A DNA stretch of 64,000 bases from a virus (IMGVR_UViG_3300030329_004314:21903-85902), one strand, 5' to 3'. Positions 41,380 through 49,480 are shown, counted from the first letter of the stretch. Made by a program: numbers and translations. Notes: generated by a model not told the origin, from the letters alone.

Positions 41380-42774
41380 TTATATTCTGAATGAGTCTCC
41401 ATTATGATCTTCGCACCAGTTCATATAGTTGTACAGTAAAATTTGGCTAGGGTTTACGAATATTTTTCCACCATTATCTTTGATAGCTTTATTAAACACT
41501 ACATGCTCTGATGTTTCTCCTGAATATCTAGCACCAGAGTCAATGATATCTTTTAACTTATAAACTGCCATTCCTCCAAAACAAGAATTTACTTCTAAAA
41601 GAGGATCTCCTCTCTGAAGTGACGCATATCGAGAACCATATCTCATCATCTGTGTTCTTGATATTCTTAGTTCAGTGTGTTCTAAATCTCTATGAGGAAA
41701 CGTATCCCAATACCTAATTGATTTCCTCAAAGTATTCTTTCCATTTGAACCCATTACTGACCAATCATCATGAGAGATGCTGTGTGCTATTCCGTCATAG
41801 CTGAATCCTCCTATCAAATCTAAATCTACAGGTATATAGTAATCAAAGTCAGGAGCAATCTCTATTATCTTGTCTAGACATATATTTCTACAGTGAGCAA
41901 GTCTTTCTGTTCTTTCTTTAAGTCTTCCTCCTATTCTTTCTAAGCTCAAACTTTCAGACATACATATTCTTTTGTCAGGGTCTCTCTTCGACCAATCATT
42001 TAGATATAATCCTGTTGCATCTCTAGAGTCATTTTCATATGTCACAAACACACAGTCCTTAAAAAGACTAGACAAATGCTCAAGTCTAGGGATACCAGTC
42101 GTCTCAAGGCAATGTTTTACATCTCTAGCCAGACCACATATTACCAATTTTGATTTGGACATCCTTTCATATCCATTAACGACTCTTTTTCGATAGTCTT
42201 CTTCCATGACAGGAACGAACTTGTTCTCTGGAAATTGATGAAGCCAAGAGTCCTTCATTGATTGCAAAGAGCCAGAGTGATTTATATTCATATCTCCACA
42301 ATCAAAATATTTAGCATTTAGATATATAACTTGATGGTTATTAAATATTGCATTTATAGTTACTTCTTCACTAAAGTCCTGCCCTTGATTGTAAGAATAA
42401 GCTTCTCTTAGCATGAAACAAACATCAGCAACCGCAAAACCTAAGCAACTATGCCTGAAGTGGCCTGAAGGAATGGCAACAACCCCATGATCTTTCTTCA
42501 TCATTAGTTGAGTTAGACAGTGGAAAATTGTATTCTCTTTGAGCCTAAGACCTTCTGGTGAGAAAAATATATACTTAGAATCGCCTTGAGATATTAAGTA
42601 AGGCAAATCCTTATCAGGAAAGATGGATATGCTCTTAAATCTAATGTCGTTTTTTTCTAGAGGTTGGTTGGTGGATATGTACAGATTAATCAGGTGAGAT
42701 TCATTTTTGAATCCTGCTAGATCATTTAGGTCTTCTGTAACAATGCAAACGTCTACAGATTCAAATCCACTCAT
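41380..42774 (-). CDS. Two-domain glycosyltransferase, C-domain GT69-like
   Basis: A 464-residue protein. The N-terminal ~200 residues are GT2-like (INLYISTNQPLEKNDIRFKS, YIFFSPEGLRLKENTIFHCL, CGDMNINHSGSL). The C-terminal ~255 residues resemble GT69 (Cap59/CMT1 mannosyltransferase): VICGLARDVKHCLETTGIPR, DCVFVTYENDSRD, AHCRNICLDKI, YYIPVDLDLIGGF and EVNSCFGGMAVYKL. GT69 is known mainly from fungi, so this is an unusual phage relative. Acceptor unknown. Confidence 0.7.
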   Translation of the reverse strand: MSGFESVDVCIVTEDLNDLAGFKNESHLINLYISTNQPLEKNDIRFKSISIFPDKDLPYLISQGDSKYIFFSPEGLRLKENTIFHCLTQLMMKKDHGVVAIPSGHFRHSCLGFAVADVCFMLREAYSYNQGQDFSEEVTINAIFNNHQVIYLNAKYFDCGDMNINHSGSLQSMKDSWLHQFPENKFVPVMEEDYRKRVVNGYERMSKSKLVICGLARDVKHCLETTGIPRLEHLSSLFKDCVFVTYENDSRDATGLYLNDWSKRDPDKRICMSESLSLERIGGRLKERTERLAHCRNICLDKIIEIAPDFDYYIPVDLDLIGGFSYDGIAHSISHDDWSVMGSNGKNTLRKSIRYWDTFPHRDLEHTELRISRTQMMRYGSRYASLQRGDPLLEVNSCFGGMAVYKLKDIIDSGARYSGETSEHVVFNKAIKDNGGKIFVNPSQILLYNYMNWCEDHNGDSFRI

Positions 42775-43537
42775 AATCTTCTACATCAGATAAGATAGTA
42801 GCCATTTCAGAAAAGCTACTGTTTTTTGTTCCTACTATGGCGTTGCATCTTGAAAGAGAGCAAAAGTCTGTAATTGCTTCTCTGATGCCCATTATAGATC
42901 TGTTTCTTACTACTGGCCTTTGCGATACTACTAAATCTCCATATTTCTCAGCAAATTTGTAATAGTATTGTGTTGTGTCCGAACAGAAAAATATTTTAGG
43001 ATCACTGTGCGATCCTAAGAATTCTTCAACAAAAGGATAGCACTTTTCAAGAGTCCCTCCAAAAGTCTTTCTTATATGAACACCAATAGTGTTTTTGGTA
43101 AAGTTAGATATTATTATCTTTACTCTTTGATGTATGTCTTCTTTTGGCCTCACTAATCTTTTTAGATAAGGCCTTACTTTTTCCTTTGTATTCCAATCTG
43201 AACAGTAGTAACAAGAACAAACTTCAATCCATTTATGATCTGAGTCTTTTAGTTGGTTTGCCTGTTTCAGCTTATATCTCTTCAACCTGCCAGACTTAAT
43301 TAGTTCTTCTCTGTCTTGCCCTTCATAACAGCGGTCATAATCACCTAAGAAACTCGCAAGGTTAGGCCTGAATATCTGGTTCCAATGTGCATCACAACCT
43401 ATTGGTGGAACCCATCTGAGAGCAAACCTTCTCCCCATTTCTTCCGCAGCAGCCCAGCAAGAGGAAGAAGATTTCAAACGGTCGCCAAGACCGTTTCTAG
43501 GCCATGCCACCAAATACTTAACGGAGGGGTCTGACAT
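42761..43537 (-). CDS. NodZ/GT23-like fucosyltransferase candidate
   Basis: A 258-residue protein. N-terminal WPRNGLGDRLKSSSSCWAAA, then the HxRK motif (NTIGVHIRKTFGG, about residues 149-161), a nucleotide-binding KIFFCSDTTQYYYKFAEKYG, and REAITDFCSLSRCNAIVGTK. This order matches NodZ and GT23 alpha-1,6-fucosyltransferases, which use GDP-fucose. The phage also encodes GDP-fucose synthase at 4.8 kb. NodZ has HIRHGNGE; here the residues after HIR differ, so the donor is likely but not certain. Confidence 0.68.
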   Translation of the reverse strand: MSDPSVKYLVAWPRNGLGDRLKSSSSCWAAAEEMGRRFALRWVPPIGCDAHWNQIFRPNLASFLGDYDRCYEGQDREELIKSGRLKRYKLKQANQLKDSDHKWIEVCSCYYCSDWNTKEKVRPYLKRLVRPKEDIHQRVKIIISNFTKNTIGVHIRKTFGGTLEKCYPFVEEFLGSHSDPKIFFCSDTTQYYYKFAEKYGDLVVSQRPVVRNRSIMGIREAITDFCSLSRCNAIVGTKNSSFSEMATILSDVEDYEWI

Positions 43538-43835
43538 GAAAAGTTGACTTTATTCTTTTTAGAAATTTCCTAGATCTTCCTTGATGTTCTGCTTCCAAGT
43601 ATGCAAGTAAAGGACAATCATATAAGAGATCGTATATGACACCTAATTCTTCTGCTTCGTCTGGCTTCTTGTCTAAGACTAGGTTTGCTATTGCTACTTC
43701 TATCACTTCGATAAGTCTGTGCTGCATATAGCAAGCAGGGCAAGAGTAGAAAGATTCTCCTTCTTCAATTATTCCACTACCATCACAAGAATCGCAATGG
43801 AGTATCTTATTATTCGGTTTTTCTGGATTGTCCAT
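43518..43835 (-). CDS. DnaJ-type zinc-finger-like protein
   Basis: A 105-residue protein with CDSCDGSGIIEEGESFYSCP then ACY, the CxxCxGxG and CxxC pair of a DnaJ central zinc finger (one zinc site). The remaining 70 residues are helical and acidic (VIEVAIANLVLDKKPDEAEE). It has no J domain. It overlaps two GT genes by 20 and 26 bases. Possibly a protein-binding cofactor; unproven. Confidence 0.6.
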   Translation of the reverse strand: MDNPEKPNNKILHCDSCDGSGIIEEGESFYSCPACYMQHRLIEVIEVAIANLVLDKKPDEAEELGVIYDLLYDCPLLAYLEAEHQGRSRKFLKRIKSTFHVRPLR

Positions 43836-44562
43836 TGTATCGCCTTTGGGGTAGGTTAATTAGGTACTCTTCCAACCTATTTATTACCGTCCTCATTGGC
43901 GTAAAATATTTTCTACACCGTCTGACCATTTCCGTTCTTTCAGACCTATGTGTTGGTCTTCTATGAATAGCGTGCTTGTCAGGCAGTCTTTTTAACTTGA
44001 TAGGAATTTGCAAGTTTCTTTGTCCGAATACACTCATAGCACAGTATGAGATGAATATGTCCTCATGAAAATTATTTGTCATTGTTTTGATTTCATATTT
44101 GCTATAGAAGTCAAACTCACATGACAAAACATATGGTATCAATGATCTAGGAACACACGCAGCAGACGTTATAACAACTTCTACTGCTCCTTTTGCGTTG
44201 ATATAGTTATATCCTCCGTCTGCGTCTGGTACTCTTCCAGAGGCACAATAAATTCTTTCTGGGTCAGACTTAAAAAATCTCCAAAAAGTATCAAAGCCTT
44301 CTTCTTCAATGATTACATCGTCATCCTGATATACTAGACATTCATTGGTAGCCAAAACTGCGTTTGCCCACCGAGTTCTAAGACCTAAATCTAAATTTGT
44401 ATTTATTATTTTTACTTTTTCATTCTTTATGTAATCAAAATAAACATCAGGATTATTATTAAAGACTATAATCTCATCAACAAGCTCATAATCTTTTTGT
44501 TTATTTAATATCCTGAGTACGTTTTCAGGTCTCTTCCATCCATTGATTAGTACACTAATCAT
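43810..44562 (-). CDS. GT64/GT2-like glycosyltransferase
   Basis: A 250-residue GT-A enzyme. ISVLINGWKRPENVLRILNK is followed by LGLRTRWANAVLA, the DxD site ECLVYQDDDVIIEEEGFDTF (about residues 79-98), GAVEVVITSAACVPRSLIPY and the acidic NFHEDIFISYCAM. This is close to exostosin-type GT64 catalytic domains. ATG 44562 overlaps the previous stop (ATGATTAG). It is the eighth-to-last GT of the right block and lies next to the zinc-finger gene. Confidence 0.76.
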   Translation of the reverse strand: MISVLINGWKRPENVLRILNKQKDYELVDEIIVFNNNPDVYFDYIKNEKVKIINTNLDLGLRTRWANAVLATNECLVYQDDDVIIEEEGFDTFWRFFKSDPERIYCASGRVPDADGGYNYINAKGAVEVVITSAACVPRSLIPYVLSCEFDFYSKYEIKTMTNNFHEDIFISYCAMSVFGQRNLQIPIKLKRLPDKHAIHRRPTHRSERTEMVRRCRKYFTPMRTVINRLEEYLINLPQRRYNGQSRKTE

Positions 44563-44908
44563 CTGCGCTTTCAATAAGCTCCTGTATTTCCTCGTCCGAC
44601 AATTTGTATGCCGTCTTTAATATAGAAGACAGGATATTATCGGTCAAATCTTTGTCATTTCCAACCTCGTCGGAAATTTTTTTTCTAAGAAGAGAAACTT
44701 GTATTTTTGTTGGTTTTCTAAACTTCTCAGAAATAATCCTAAAAGATTCGCTGCAATCTTTAATCATCTTGATAGATTCTAGAACAACACCAGCAACAAT
44801 CAAAGCTAAGGCAGGATCTACATTTATAACAGATTCTCTACCATCAGTTTGTTTATAGTATTCTTGACAGACAAGTTCTGAAAACTTTACATAATTCATC
44901 TTGTTCAT
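44555..44908 (-). CDS. Unknown protein
   Basis: A 117-residue protein starting near ATG 44908 (MNKMNYVKFSELVCQEYYKQ). DPALALIVAGVVLESIKMIK is a hydrophobic helix, followed by SLLRKKISDEVGNDKDLTDN and an acidic end. It may be membrane-associated. No family recognised. Confidence 0.55.
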   Translation of the reverse strand: MNKMNYVKFSELVCQEYYKQTDGRESVINVDPALALIVAGVVLESIKMIKDCSESFRIISEKFRKPTKIQVSLLRKKISDEVGNDKDLTDNILSSILKTAYKLSDEEIQELIESADD

Positions 44909-44918
44909 CAGACTTAAA

Positions 44919-45119
44919 CTAACAGCACCCACATTCACATGGACAATCTTGGCAATCAAGACAGGCTTGTTTAATTGCTACATCATCGCCCATGACGCTG
45001 TTTACCTTTTCCACTACTTTAGGATTTTGAGAAGCTATAACCATGCCAAGTAGGATACCTACAGCAAAAGGAATAACTTTCATTATGCTTTTCTTTTTTG
45101 ATTTATTTTCTTCTGACAT
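44919..45119 (-). CDS. Membrane protein with cysteine-rich tail
   Basis: A 66-residue protein. A transmembrane segment is at about residues 14-33 (VIPFAVGILLGMVIASQNPK). The last 14 residues (CLDCQDCPCECGCC) hold seven cysteines. ATG 45119 follows CGGAG; the TTG upstream is not used. The tail could bind metal ions or be a disulfide knot outside the membrane. It starts a run of three small membrane-protein genes. Confidence 0.6.
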   Translation of the reverse strand: MSEENKSKKKSIMKVIPFAVGILLGMVIASQNPKVVEKVNSVMGDDVAIKQACLDCQDCPCECGCC

Positions 45120-45120
45120 T

Positions 45121-45417
45121 TTATTTCTCCGCAATAAGATTTATAGTTTTTAGTTTTGTTTGATCGTCAGGAACAATCTCTACTCCCATTTTTTCAAGAG
45201 TGTTCAGGGTCTTCAAGTTAACTTGTAGTAATATACTGTCTCTAATCACACTTTGTGCTGTAAATTTTCTCACCTCATCCATAAACATTTTTTGCTCAAT
45301 ATCTATAGAATTATTTTCTACTTTAGGTGGTGTTGTTTTCTTTTTAAAAGTGTTAATAGAGTTTATTAATAAATTAACGGCAAGTAGTATCACTATTGCC
45401 CTCAAATAAGCATTCAT
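45121..45417 (-). CDS. Small membrane protein with coiled tail
   Basis: A 98-residue protein when started at ATG 45417 (MNAYLRAIVILLAVNLLINS). Residues 5-22 are transmembrane, the rest a helical, possibly coiled tail (KMFMDEVRKFTAQSVIRDSI). No signal cleavage site or lipobox. One base separates it from the Cys-rich gene. Function unknown; a virion or lysis link is only positional. Confidence 0.58.
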   Translation of the reverse strand: MNAYLRAIVILLAVNLLINSINTFKKKTTPPKVENNSIDIEQKMFMDEVRKFTAQSVIRDSILLQVNLKTLNTLEKMGVEIVPDDQTKLKTINLIAEK

Positions 45418-45427
45418 GGTTACACCA

Positions 45428-45682
45428 TTAGAAAAACAGCTTATATACCAAACCAACTACTCCAGCAGCAATAGAAAGCCATTTTAGTACAGAAGCTAAG
45501 GCCAATAACAAATCTTTCAAAGGTCTAGGTTTGTCCTGTTTCCACTGCCTCTTATCTTCGATCTTTTCGTCACGGTCTTTCTCTCTCTGGTCTTTTTTCT
45601 CTTCTCTCTCTTGTTTTCTTAATTGTGACTTTGTTTTGTTTTCTTCAACAATTTCAACTATCCGGTTCATTTTTTTCACCAT
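45428..45682 (-). CDS. Coiled-coil protein with C-terminal membrane anchor
   Basis: An 84-residue protein. A highly charged coil (KTKSQLRKQEREEKKDQREK, then DRDEKIEDKRQWKQDK) leads into one or two C-terminal hydrophobic segments (LLLALASVLKWLSIAAGVVG). Starts at ATG 45682 or 45670 are equally possible. The tail-anchored layout is unlike known holins; it may tether a protein complex to the membrane. Confidence 0.55.
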   Translation of the reverse strand: MVKKMNRIVEIVEENKTKSQLRKQEREEKKDQREKDRDEKIEDKRQWKQDKPRPLKDLLLALASVLKWLSIAAGVVGLVYKLFF

Positions 45683-46238
45683 ATAAGGATTGTATTCTAG
45701 GTATGTCATCATCTTTCTGTGGCTCTTTAATCATTGGATTATAGTGAGGAGCCATCAAAGCCTTTGGTACTTCAGAATGTGTTAGCCCAAGTATATGTCC
45801 TATTTCGTGAGTAGCAACATTAAGAAGTAATATCCCTTTGTTTGAAAGAGAAGATGACCAAATTTCATCAGTGTCAAATCTCATAAGTAGTTGACCAGTA
45901 AAGTTATCTTTAGGTGGCAAAAAAGCCCAAGCTAAAGTACCCATCGGGCCATCAAAATGATATTCTTGTCCTTTTCCAATATCTATAATAACATTTGCAG
46001 ACTCATCTTCAATTTGTTCAAAAGACAAGTTTGTTACGTTTTCCCAAGATTGGAAAGCCTTCTTTATAATCTCATCCCACTTTTGTGGTTCAAGATCATC
46101 ATCCCTGTTTCGTATGTAGTATTTTATGTGATCTATTCCCCATTTGTTCAGACTACCGTCTGCTCGTATAAAACTGGGACAACCACATCTAGGAACACCA
46201 AAAGAATCAATATAAGAAATAGCCAACTGTGTATTCAT
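45654..46238 (-). CDS. Matrixin (MMP-like) metalloprotease with cysteine switch
   Basis: A 194-residue zinc protease. Zinc motif HEIGHILGLTH is at residues 144-154, with the Met-turn methionine at 162 (KALMAPHY). The catalytic-domain front matches animal matrix metalloproteases: NKWGIDHIKYYIRNRDDDLE, FDGPMGTLAWAF and FDTDEIW. At residues 15-21 there is VPRCGCP, equivalent to the MMP cysteine switch PRCGxPD, which keeps the zinc blocked until activation. No signal peptide or prodomain fold precedes it. A late-type promoter motif lies upstream. Confidence 0.85.
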   Translation of the reverse strand: MNTQLAISYIDSFGVPRCGCPSFIRADGSLNKWGIDHIKYYIRNRDDDLEPQKWDEIIKKAFQSWENVTNLSFEQIEDESANVIIDIGKGQEYHFDGPMGTLAWAFLPPKDNFTGQLLMRFDTDEIWSSSLSNKGILLLNVATHEIGHILGLTHSEVPKALMAPHYNPMIKEPQKDDDIPRIQSLYGEKNEPDS

Positions 46239-46271
46239 TGCACAAATCCCCCTCAAAAATTGGTGCTAATA

Positions 46272-46283
46272 TATAATACACCA
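46272..46283 (-). promoter_or_regulatory. Late-promoter-like motif
   Basis: On the minus strand TGGTGTATTATA is followed by TATT, 30-40 bases before the metalloprotease start. It shares 12 bases with the motif before the virion-like gene at 34.05 kb. The interval (46239-46284) is otherwise empty. Confidence 0.5.
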
Positions 46284-46284
46284 A

Positions 46285-47208
46285 CTAGAGAATCTCTAAA
46301 CCATGAATGCAATGTCTAATATCTGTCTCTAGAACAATCTCTCTTTTATACCTTAGAGTTTCTAGGTCAAATACTAGAATTCTAGCTGGAGATGAACCTA
46401 TAAAGAGAAGGTTATCTTTCCTAGCAAGACCTCTATTCCAGTTGTCTTCAGCCACTTTATCTGAACTTTGATCGGCATGTCTGGATGATGGGACAGGAAT
46501 GAGTAGCTCTTGTCCCTGACTAACTATTTTTATGTGTCTCAGGGTTGTCTTGTTAGATATTATCATGTCTGGGTACTCGTAAAAATTATGAGTGAACCCG
46601 CCTGAAGTTCTTGGGGCTACCAGATTTCCTGTCTCGACTTCGTATAAATCCGACAACGCTGCTGAGAATACCACTCGGCCATTGAACGCCGAGATTGAGT
46701 TTATGTGGTTTTCGTCAGTCCTCTGATTCATACAGCTTGATGTCGAGTTACAGCTTGCTTCTTCGCAACTAACTTCTTTAACACTAACTATTTTCTGGTA
46801 GTCATCAAAGTATTCAGCCTCACATTCCCATATTTTCTGTACATTAAAGTCTAAGTCTGTTTTGACAATACAATTTCTGCCTGTCGATGTAACCCAGATC
46901 GAGTCATCATGAAAACATATTTCGTGAATTGATTGAAACGCAGTTGGGTTTTCTACTTTTTTTACAATCTCATAAGTGTCTTTGTCTAGTTCCATCAGTC
47001 CTGTAGCACCAGCCACAATGATTCTGTCATCAAGAACTTCAATCCCACGAAGACCCCTCTCCCCTCCTCTCTCATTGTAATTAACAAAGTCTGAGCTTAG
47101 AGGTTTATGATAGACTATGTCGTCTTTTTCTAAGTCTATTACATACAAGCCGCCATGAGTTTCTCCTTGCTCGGCTGCTCTAACGACTGTTGTGCATATT
47201 ATCTTCAT
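46285..47208 (-). CDS. Beta-propeller-like protein
   Basis: A 307-residue protein with repeated four-stranded units: GGLYVIDLEKDDIVYHKPL, GLRGIEVLDDRIIVAGATGL, IHEICFHDDSIWVTSTGRNC, HINSISAFNGRVVFSAALSD and NRGLARKDNLLFIGSSPARI. Six or seven such blades form a beta-propeller, similar to proteins found near glycan and radical SAM genes. A CSCEEASCNSTSSC-like Cys cluster lies in the middle. No catalytic residues are obvious; a binding role is more likely. It overlaps the next gene by four bases. Confidence 0.65.
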   Translation of the reverse strand: MKIICTTVVRAAEQGETHGGLYVIDLEKDDIVYHKPLSSDFVNYNERGGERGLRGIEVLDDRIIVAGATGLMELDKDTYEIVKKVENPTAFQSIHEICFHDDSIWVTSTGRNCIVKTDLDFNVQKIWECEAEYFDDYQKIVSVKEVSCEEASCNSTSSCMNQRTDENHINSISAFNGRVVFSAALSDLYEVETGNLVAPRTSGGFTHNFYEYPDMIISNKTTLRHIKIVSQGQELLIPVPSSRHADQSSDKVAEDNWNRGLARKDNLLFIGSSPARILVFDLETLRYKREIVLETDIRHCIHGLEIL

Positions 47209-47768
47209 AGATCAAAAAATAGCCATCTCTTTTTTGGGCGTATGTTATCGTAATTAATATTATCCAAGTAGTCTGTTAATTCTTCCCACTTGCCAAATAT
47301 ATTATCGTGAGGTATAGCGCCAAGAAGCCAGTCTGGTGTTGCTTCTTTACCCTGCTCAACTCTAACAATAATAGGTTTCATTTGTCTGTTAGCTAAAAAC
47401 AGTTCTTCATAAGTGCCGCAAGGATGAACATCTAAGTCTAGATTTACAATCAAGAAGTCTGATATATCAACCATTCTAAGATCAGTATTCCTAATGACCC
47501 TCATATCTGAAGCAATATGATCGTAATGACCTTGCTGTTTTAATTTTTGTCTGTTTTCTCTATTTTCGGAATCTTCAAAACCAATGTTAATAGGCTTCTT
47601 GCAAGGATCTAAGACTACTACGTTTCTTGCTTTTAGGTATACGGATATTTTTTCTCTCCACCCAACTCCTCCATCAGAAACTCTATCCATAGCTCCTGAA
47701 AGGTAACACCTTTGATTCTTTAGCTTATTCACTTTTACTGGGAGATTCATTGTGTATTTTTTGTCCAT
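47205..47768 (-). CDS. Nucleoside 2-deoxyribosyltransferase-like protein
   Basis: A 187-residue protein. CYLSGAMDRVSDGGVGWREK (N-terminal fold start), NVVVLDPCKKP, RNTDLRMVDISDFLIVNLDL (acidic active-site strand) and HPCGTYEELFLANRQMKPII with the catalytic glutamate. The order fits the deoxyribosyltransferase/YtoQ fold, whose members swap bases on deoxynucleosides. It could salvage bases during phage DNA synthesis. It has a one-base overlap with the next gene. Confidence 0.72.
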   Translation of the reverse strand: MDKKYTMNLPVKVNKLKNQRCYLSGAMDRVSDGGVGWREKISVYLKARNVVVLDPCKKPINIGFEDSENRENRQKLKQQGHYDHIASDMRVIRNTDLRMVDISDFLIVNLDLDVHPCGTYEELFLANRQMKPIIVRVEQGKEATPDWLLGAIPHDNIFGKWEELTDYLDNINYDNIRPKKRWLFFDL

Positions 47769-48673
47769 TATAAACCTCTATTTGCAATTTCTTCTACAAA
47801 CTCAAATGCTTCTTCTCTTTTCATTCCGTCTTTTTCTAAAAATTCAACTAAAGGGATAAAACCTCTTTGATTTAAGGGAGACTTATTTTTTCTTCTCTTC
47901 TCTTTGAAGTGTGACCAGTATGTCTGATGCTCAAGTTCAACAGGGTAAGTGAACATCCATTGAATATTTACCCATTGGTCAACCCTTAACATGCTTGTCG
48001 GACAACTCCTTCCATATTTTATATCCAACACTTTATAGTTACTCCTATAGCCAGCCATGAAGAACCATATTTTGTCAAACCATCTTATAGGCCAAAGCCT
48101 CTGTTCTTGCGACATGTAGCCATATATTTCCTTGAGCAAGTCTGTTCTAACTACACAATGATTTGGTGCCTGCCAGTTTTCTACTGTCAAATACCTATCT
48201 ATTCTTTCCAGCCTATCATCACTATAAAAATTTGTTTTTATGTAAAAGTCTTCTGGTTCTTTCCAAAAAAGCTCTTCTCCACAATGCCATCTTCCTTGAG
48301 CAAATTGGTACTCTTGGTTTTGTTTTAGAAAAGATAAAACCTCCTTAATAGCATCCTTGTAGATTACATCGTCATCTGGTATCTCAACAACATATGGTGT
48401 CTCTACCAGATCAAGAGCCTTGAACATCTTCCTATAATAAACTTCATTTGGCTCATGTATATAGATTATTTCTTCAGACTCAAAATAATGAGGAAAGAGT
48501 TCATGATCCTTGTACTTTTTAGACAAAGAATAATTCATTGAAGACATTGGCTTGTCTGTTGAATCTGTCAGAATTATTTTACAAGGAAAGTCATCATAAT
48601 ATTCTAAGAATTCATCAAGAAAATTTTCTCTGTAATGAAGAGGACATATGATTGTCAAGTCGTCTTTTAACAT
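47768..48673 (-). CDS. GT-A-fold glycosyltransferase
   Basis: A 301-residue enzyme starting at ATG 48673 (MLKDDLTIICPLHYRENFLD). Donor features are KIILTDSTDKPMSSMNY and the DxD-type VVEIPDDDVIYKDAIKEVL (about residues 93-111), then HCVVRTDLLKEIYGYM. It resembles the 'TIGR00180' group of glycosyltransferases. There is no clear Shine-Dalgarno site, and in-frame ATGs exist at 48706-48703. It is the last GT of the right block. Confidence 0.72.
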   Translation of the reverse strand: MLKDDLTIICPLHYRENFLDEFLEYYDDFPCKIILTDSTDKPMSSMNYSLSKKYKDHELFPHYFESEEIIYIHEPNEVYYRKMFKALDLVETPYVVEIPDDDVIYKDAIKEVLSFLKQNQEYQFAQGRWHCGEELFWKEPEDFYIKTNFYSDDRLERIDRYLTVENWQAPNHCVVRTDLLKEIYGYMSQEQRLWPIRWFDKIWFFMAGYRSNYKVLDIKYGRSCPTSMLRVDQWVNIQWMFTYPVELEHQTYWSHFKEKRRKNKSPLNQRGFIPLVEFLEKDGMKREEAFEFVEEIANRGL

Positions 48674-48791
48674 TTTTGAAACCGCTTGTTCCCGCATCAA
48701 CATCATGAACCAGACTGCATCAGGTAGTACAAACCACTGGCTCCCACACAAAAATCAAGAGCAGATTAGATAAGCTGACACAAAGTGTTCA

Positions 48792-48923
48792 TTAGGAATT
48801 AAAATAGTCTAGTATTAGTTTTGCAAGAAGAAATATAGAAATTAAGAATGGCACTAACATTCCAGACAATAATACTAATAACCAACCTCTTGCTTGATTG
48901 ACTTCTGTAAATATCTTTTTCAT
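48792..48923 (-). CDS. Small single-pass membrane protein
   Basis: A 43-residue ORF (MKKIFTEVNQARGWLLVLLS then GMLVPFLISIFLLAKLI). Residues 13-38 are strongly hydrophobic. Its ATG overlaps the stop of the nuclease-like gene (ATGA), and it lies in a gap where no longer gene fits. Function unknown. Confidence 0.6.
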   Translation of the reverse strand: MKKIFTEVNQARGWLLVLLSGMLVPFLISIFLLAKLILDYFNS

Positions 48924-49414
48924 TTATTAGTCCTGATGATATTCTTGATGGGGTTTAGTTTTTGATAAGGAACTCTGTAGCAAGGTCTATTTCTAAACGC
49001 AGGCCAATTACTACCATCCTCCCAGTATTCATCCTTCTTTGCATCCGCACCCTTAATCCACCCAACAATTTCCATCTCAGGAAAGTTATGAGACTTTACG
49101 AGAATGAATACTTGTTCGTCTTTATCTTTTGGGTGAATAAGTAGGTTTCCATACTTGTAATCTGTACTTCTTACTTGAATATTTTTTCCAACGTCAGCTT
49201 CTAGTAATTCATAGTCTTCGCTAAAGTCTATCCAATCTTCATTCAAAGCAATAGAAACCGCAAGTTCAGCAGTAGCACCTTGTATGTGTATTTTTCTTCC
49301 ATTACCTCTGAATCCGTATGCGTCTTTTTTTCCTATCTTCTCATTATAGCTTTGTCTATTATTGCCAGCTTTATTGGCTTGGTTTATCTGTTCTTTTGTC
49401 AGTACAATTTTCAT
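48920..49414 (-). CDS. Putative PD-(D/E)XK-like protein
   Basis: A 164-residue protein. HIQGATAELAVSIALNEDWI (helix), ADVGKNIQVRSTDYKYGNLL (D..QxR core), then QVFILVKSHNFPEMEIVGWI. This layout matches the protein at 23.8 kb, where the core reads DVKTK; here the lysine is replaced by arginine in QVR, so catalysis is uncertain. No firm function. It overlaps a possible 35-residue gene by 44 bases. Confidence 0.52.
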   Translation of the reverse strand: MKIVLTKEQINQANKAGNNRQSYNEKIGKKDAYGFRGNGRKIHIQGATAELAVSIALNEDWIDFSEDYELLEADVGKNIQVRSTDYKYGNLLIHPKDKDEQVFILVKSHNFPEMEIVGWIKGADAKKDEYWEDGSNWPAFRNRPCYRVPYQKLNPIKNIIRTNK

Positions 49415-49478
49415 TGTATATATCCCATCTCATACAAACATTCATTCGTTTATCTACGCTCAAATATCTATCTTCCAT
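49371..49478 (-). CDS. Possible tiny protein
   Basis: A 35-residue ORF (MEDRYLSVDKRMNVCMRWDI). AAGGAAG lies eight bases before its ATG, which comes three bases after the methyltransferase stop. It overlaps the following gene by 44 bases, which is within the range seen here. No family. Confidence 0.42.
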   Translation of the reverse strand: MEDRYLSVDKRMNVCMRWDIYNENCTDKRTDKPSQ

Positions 49479-49480
49479 AT

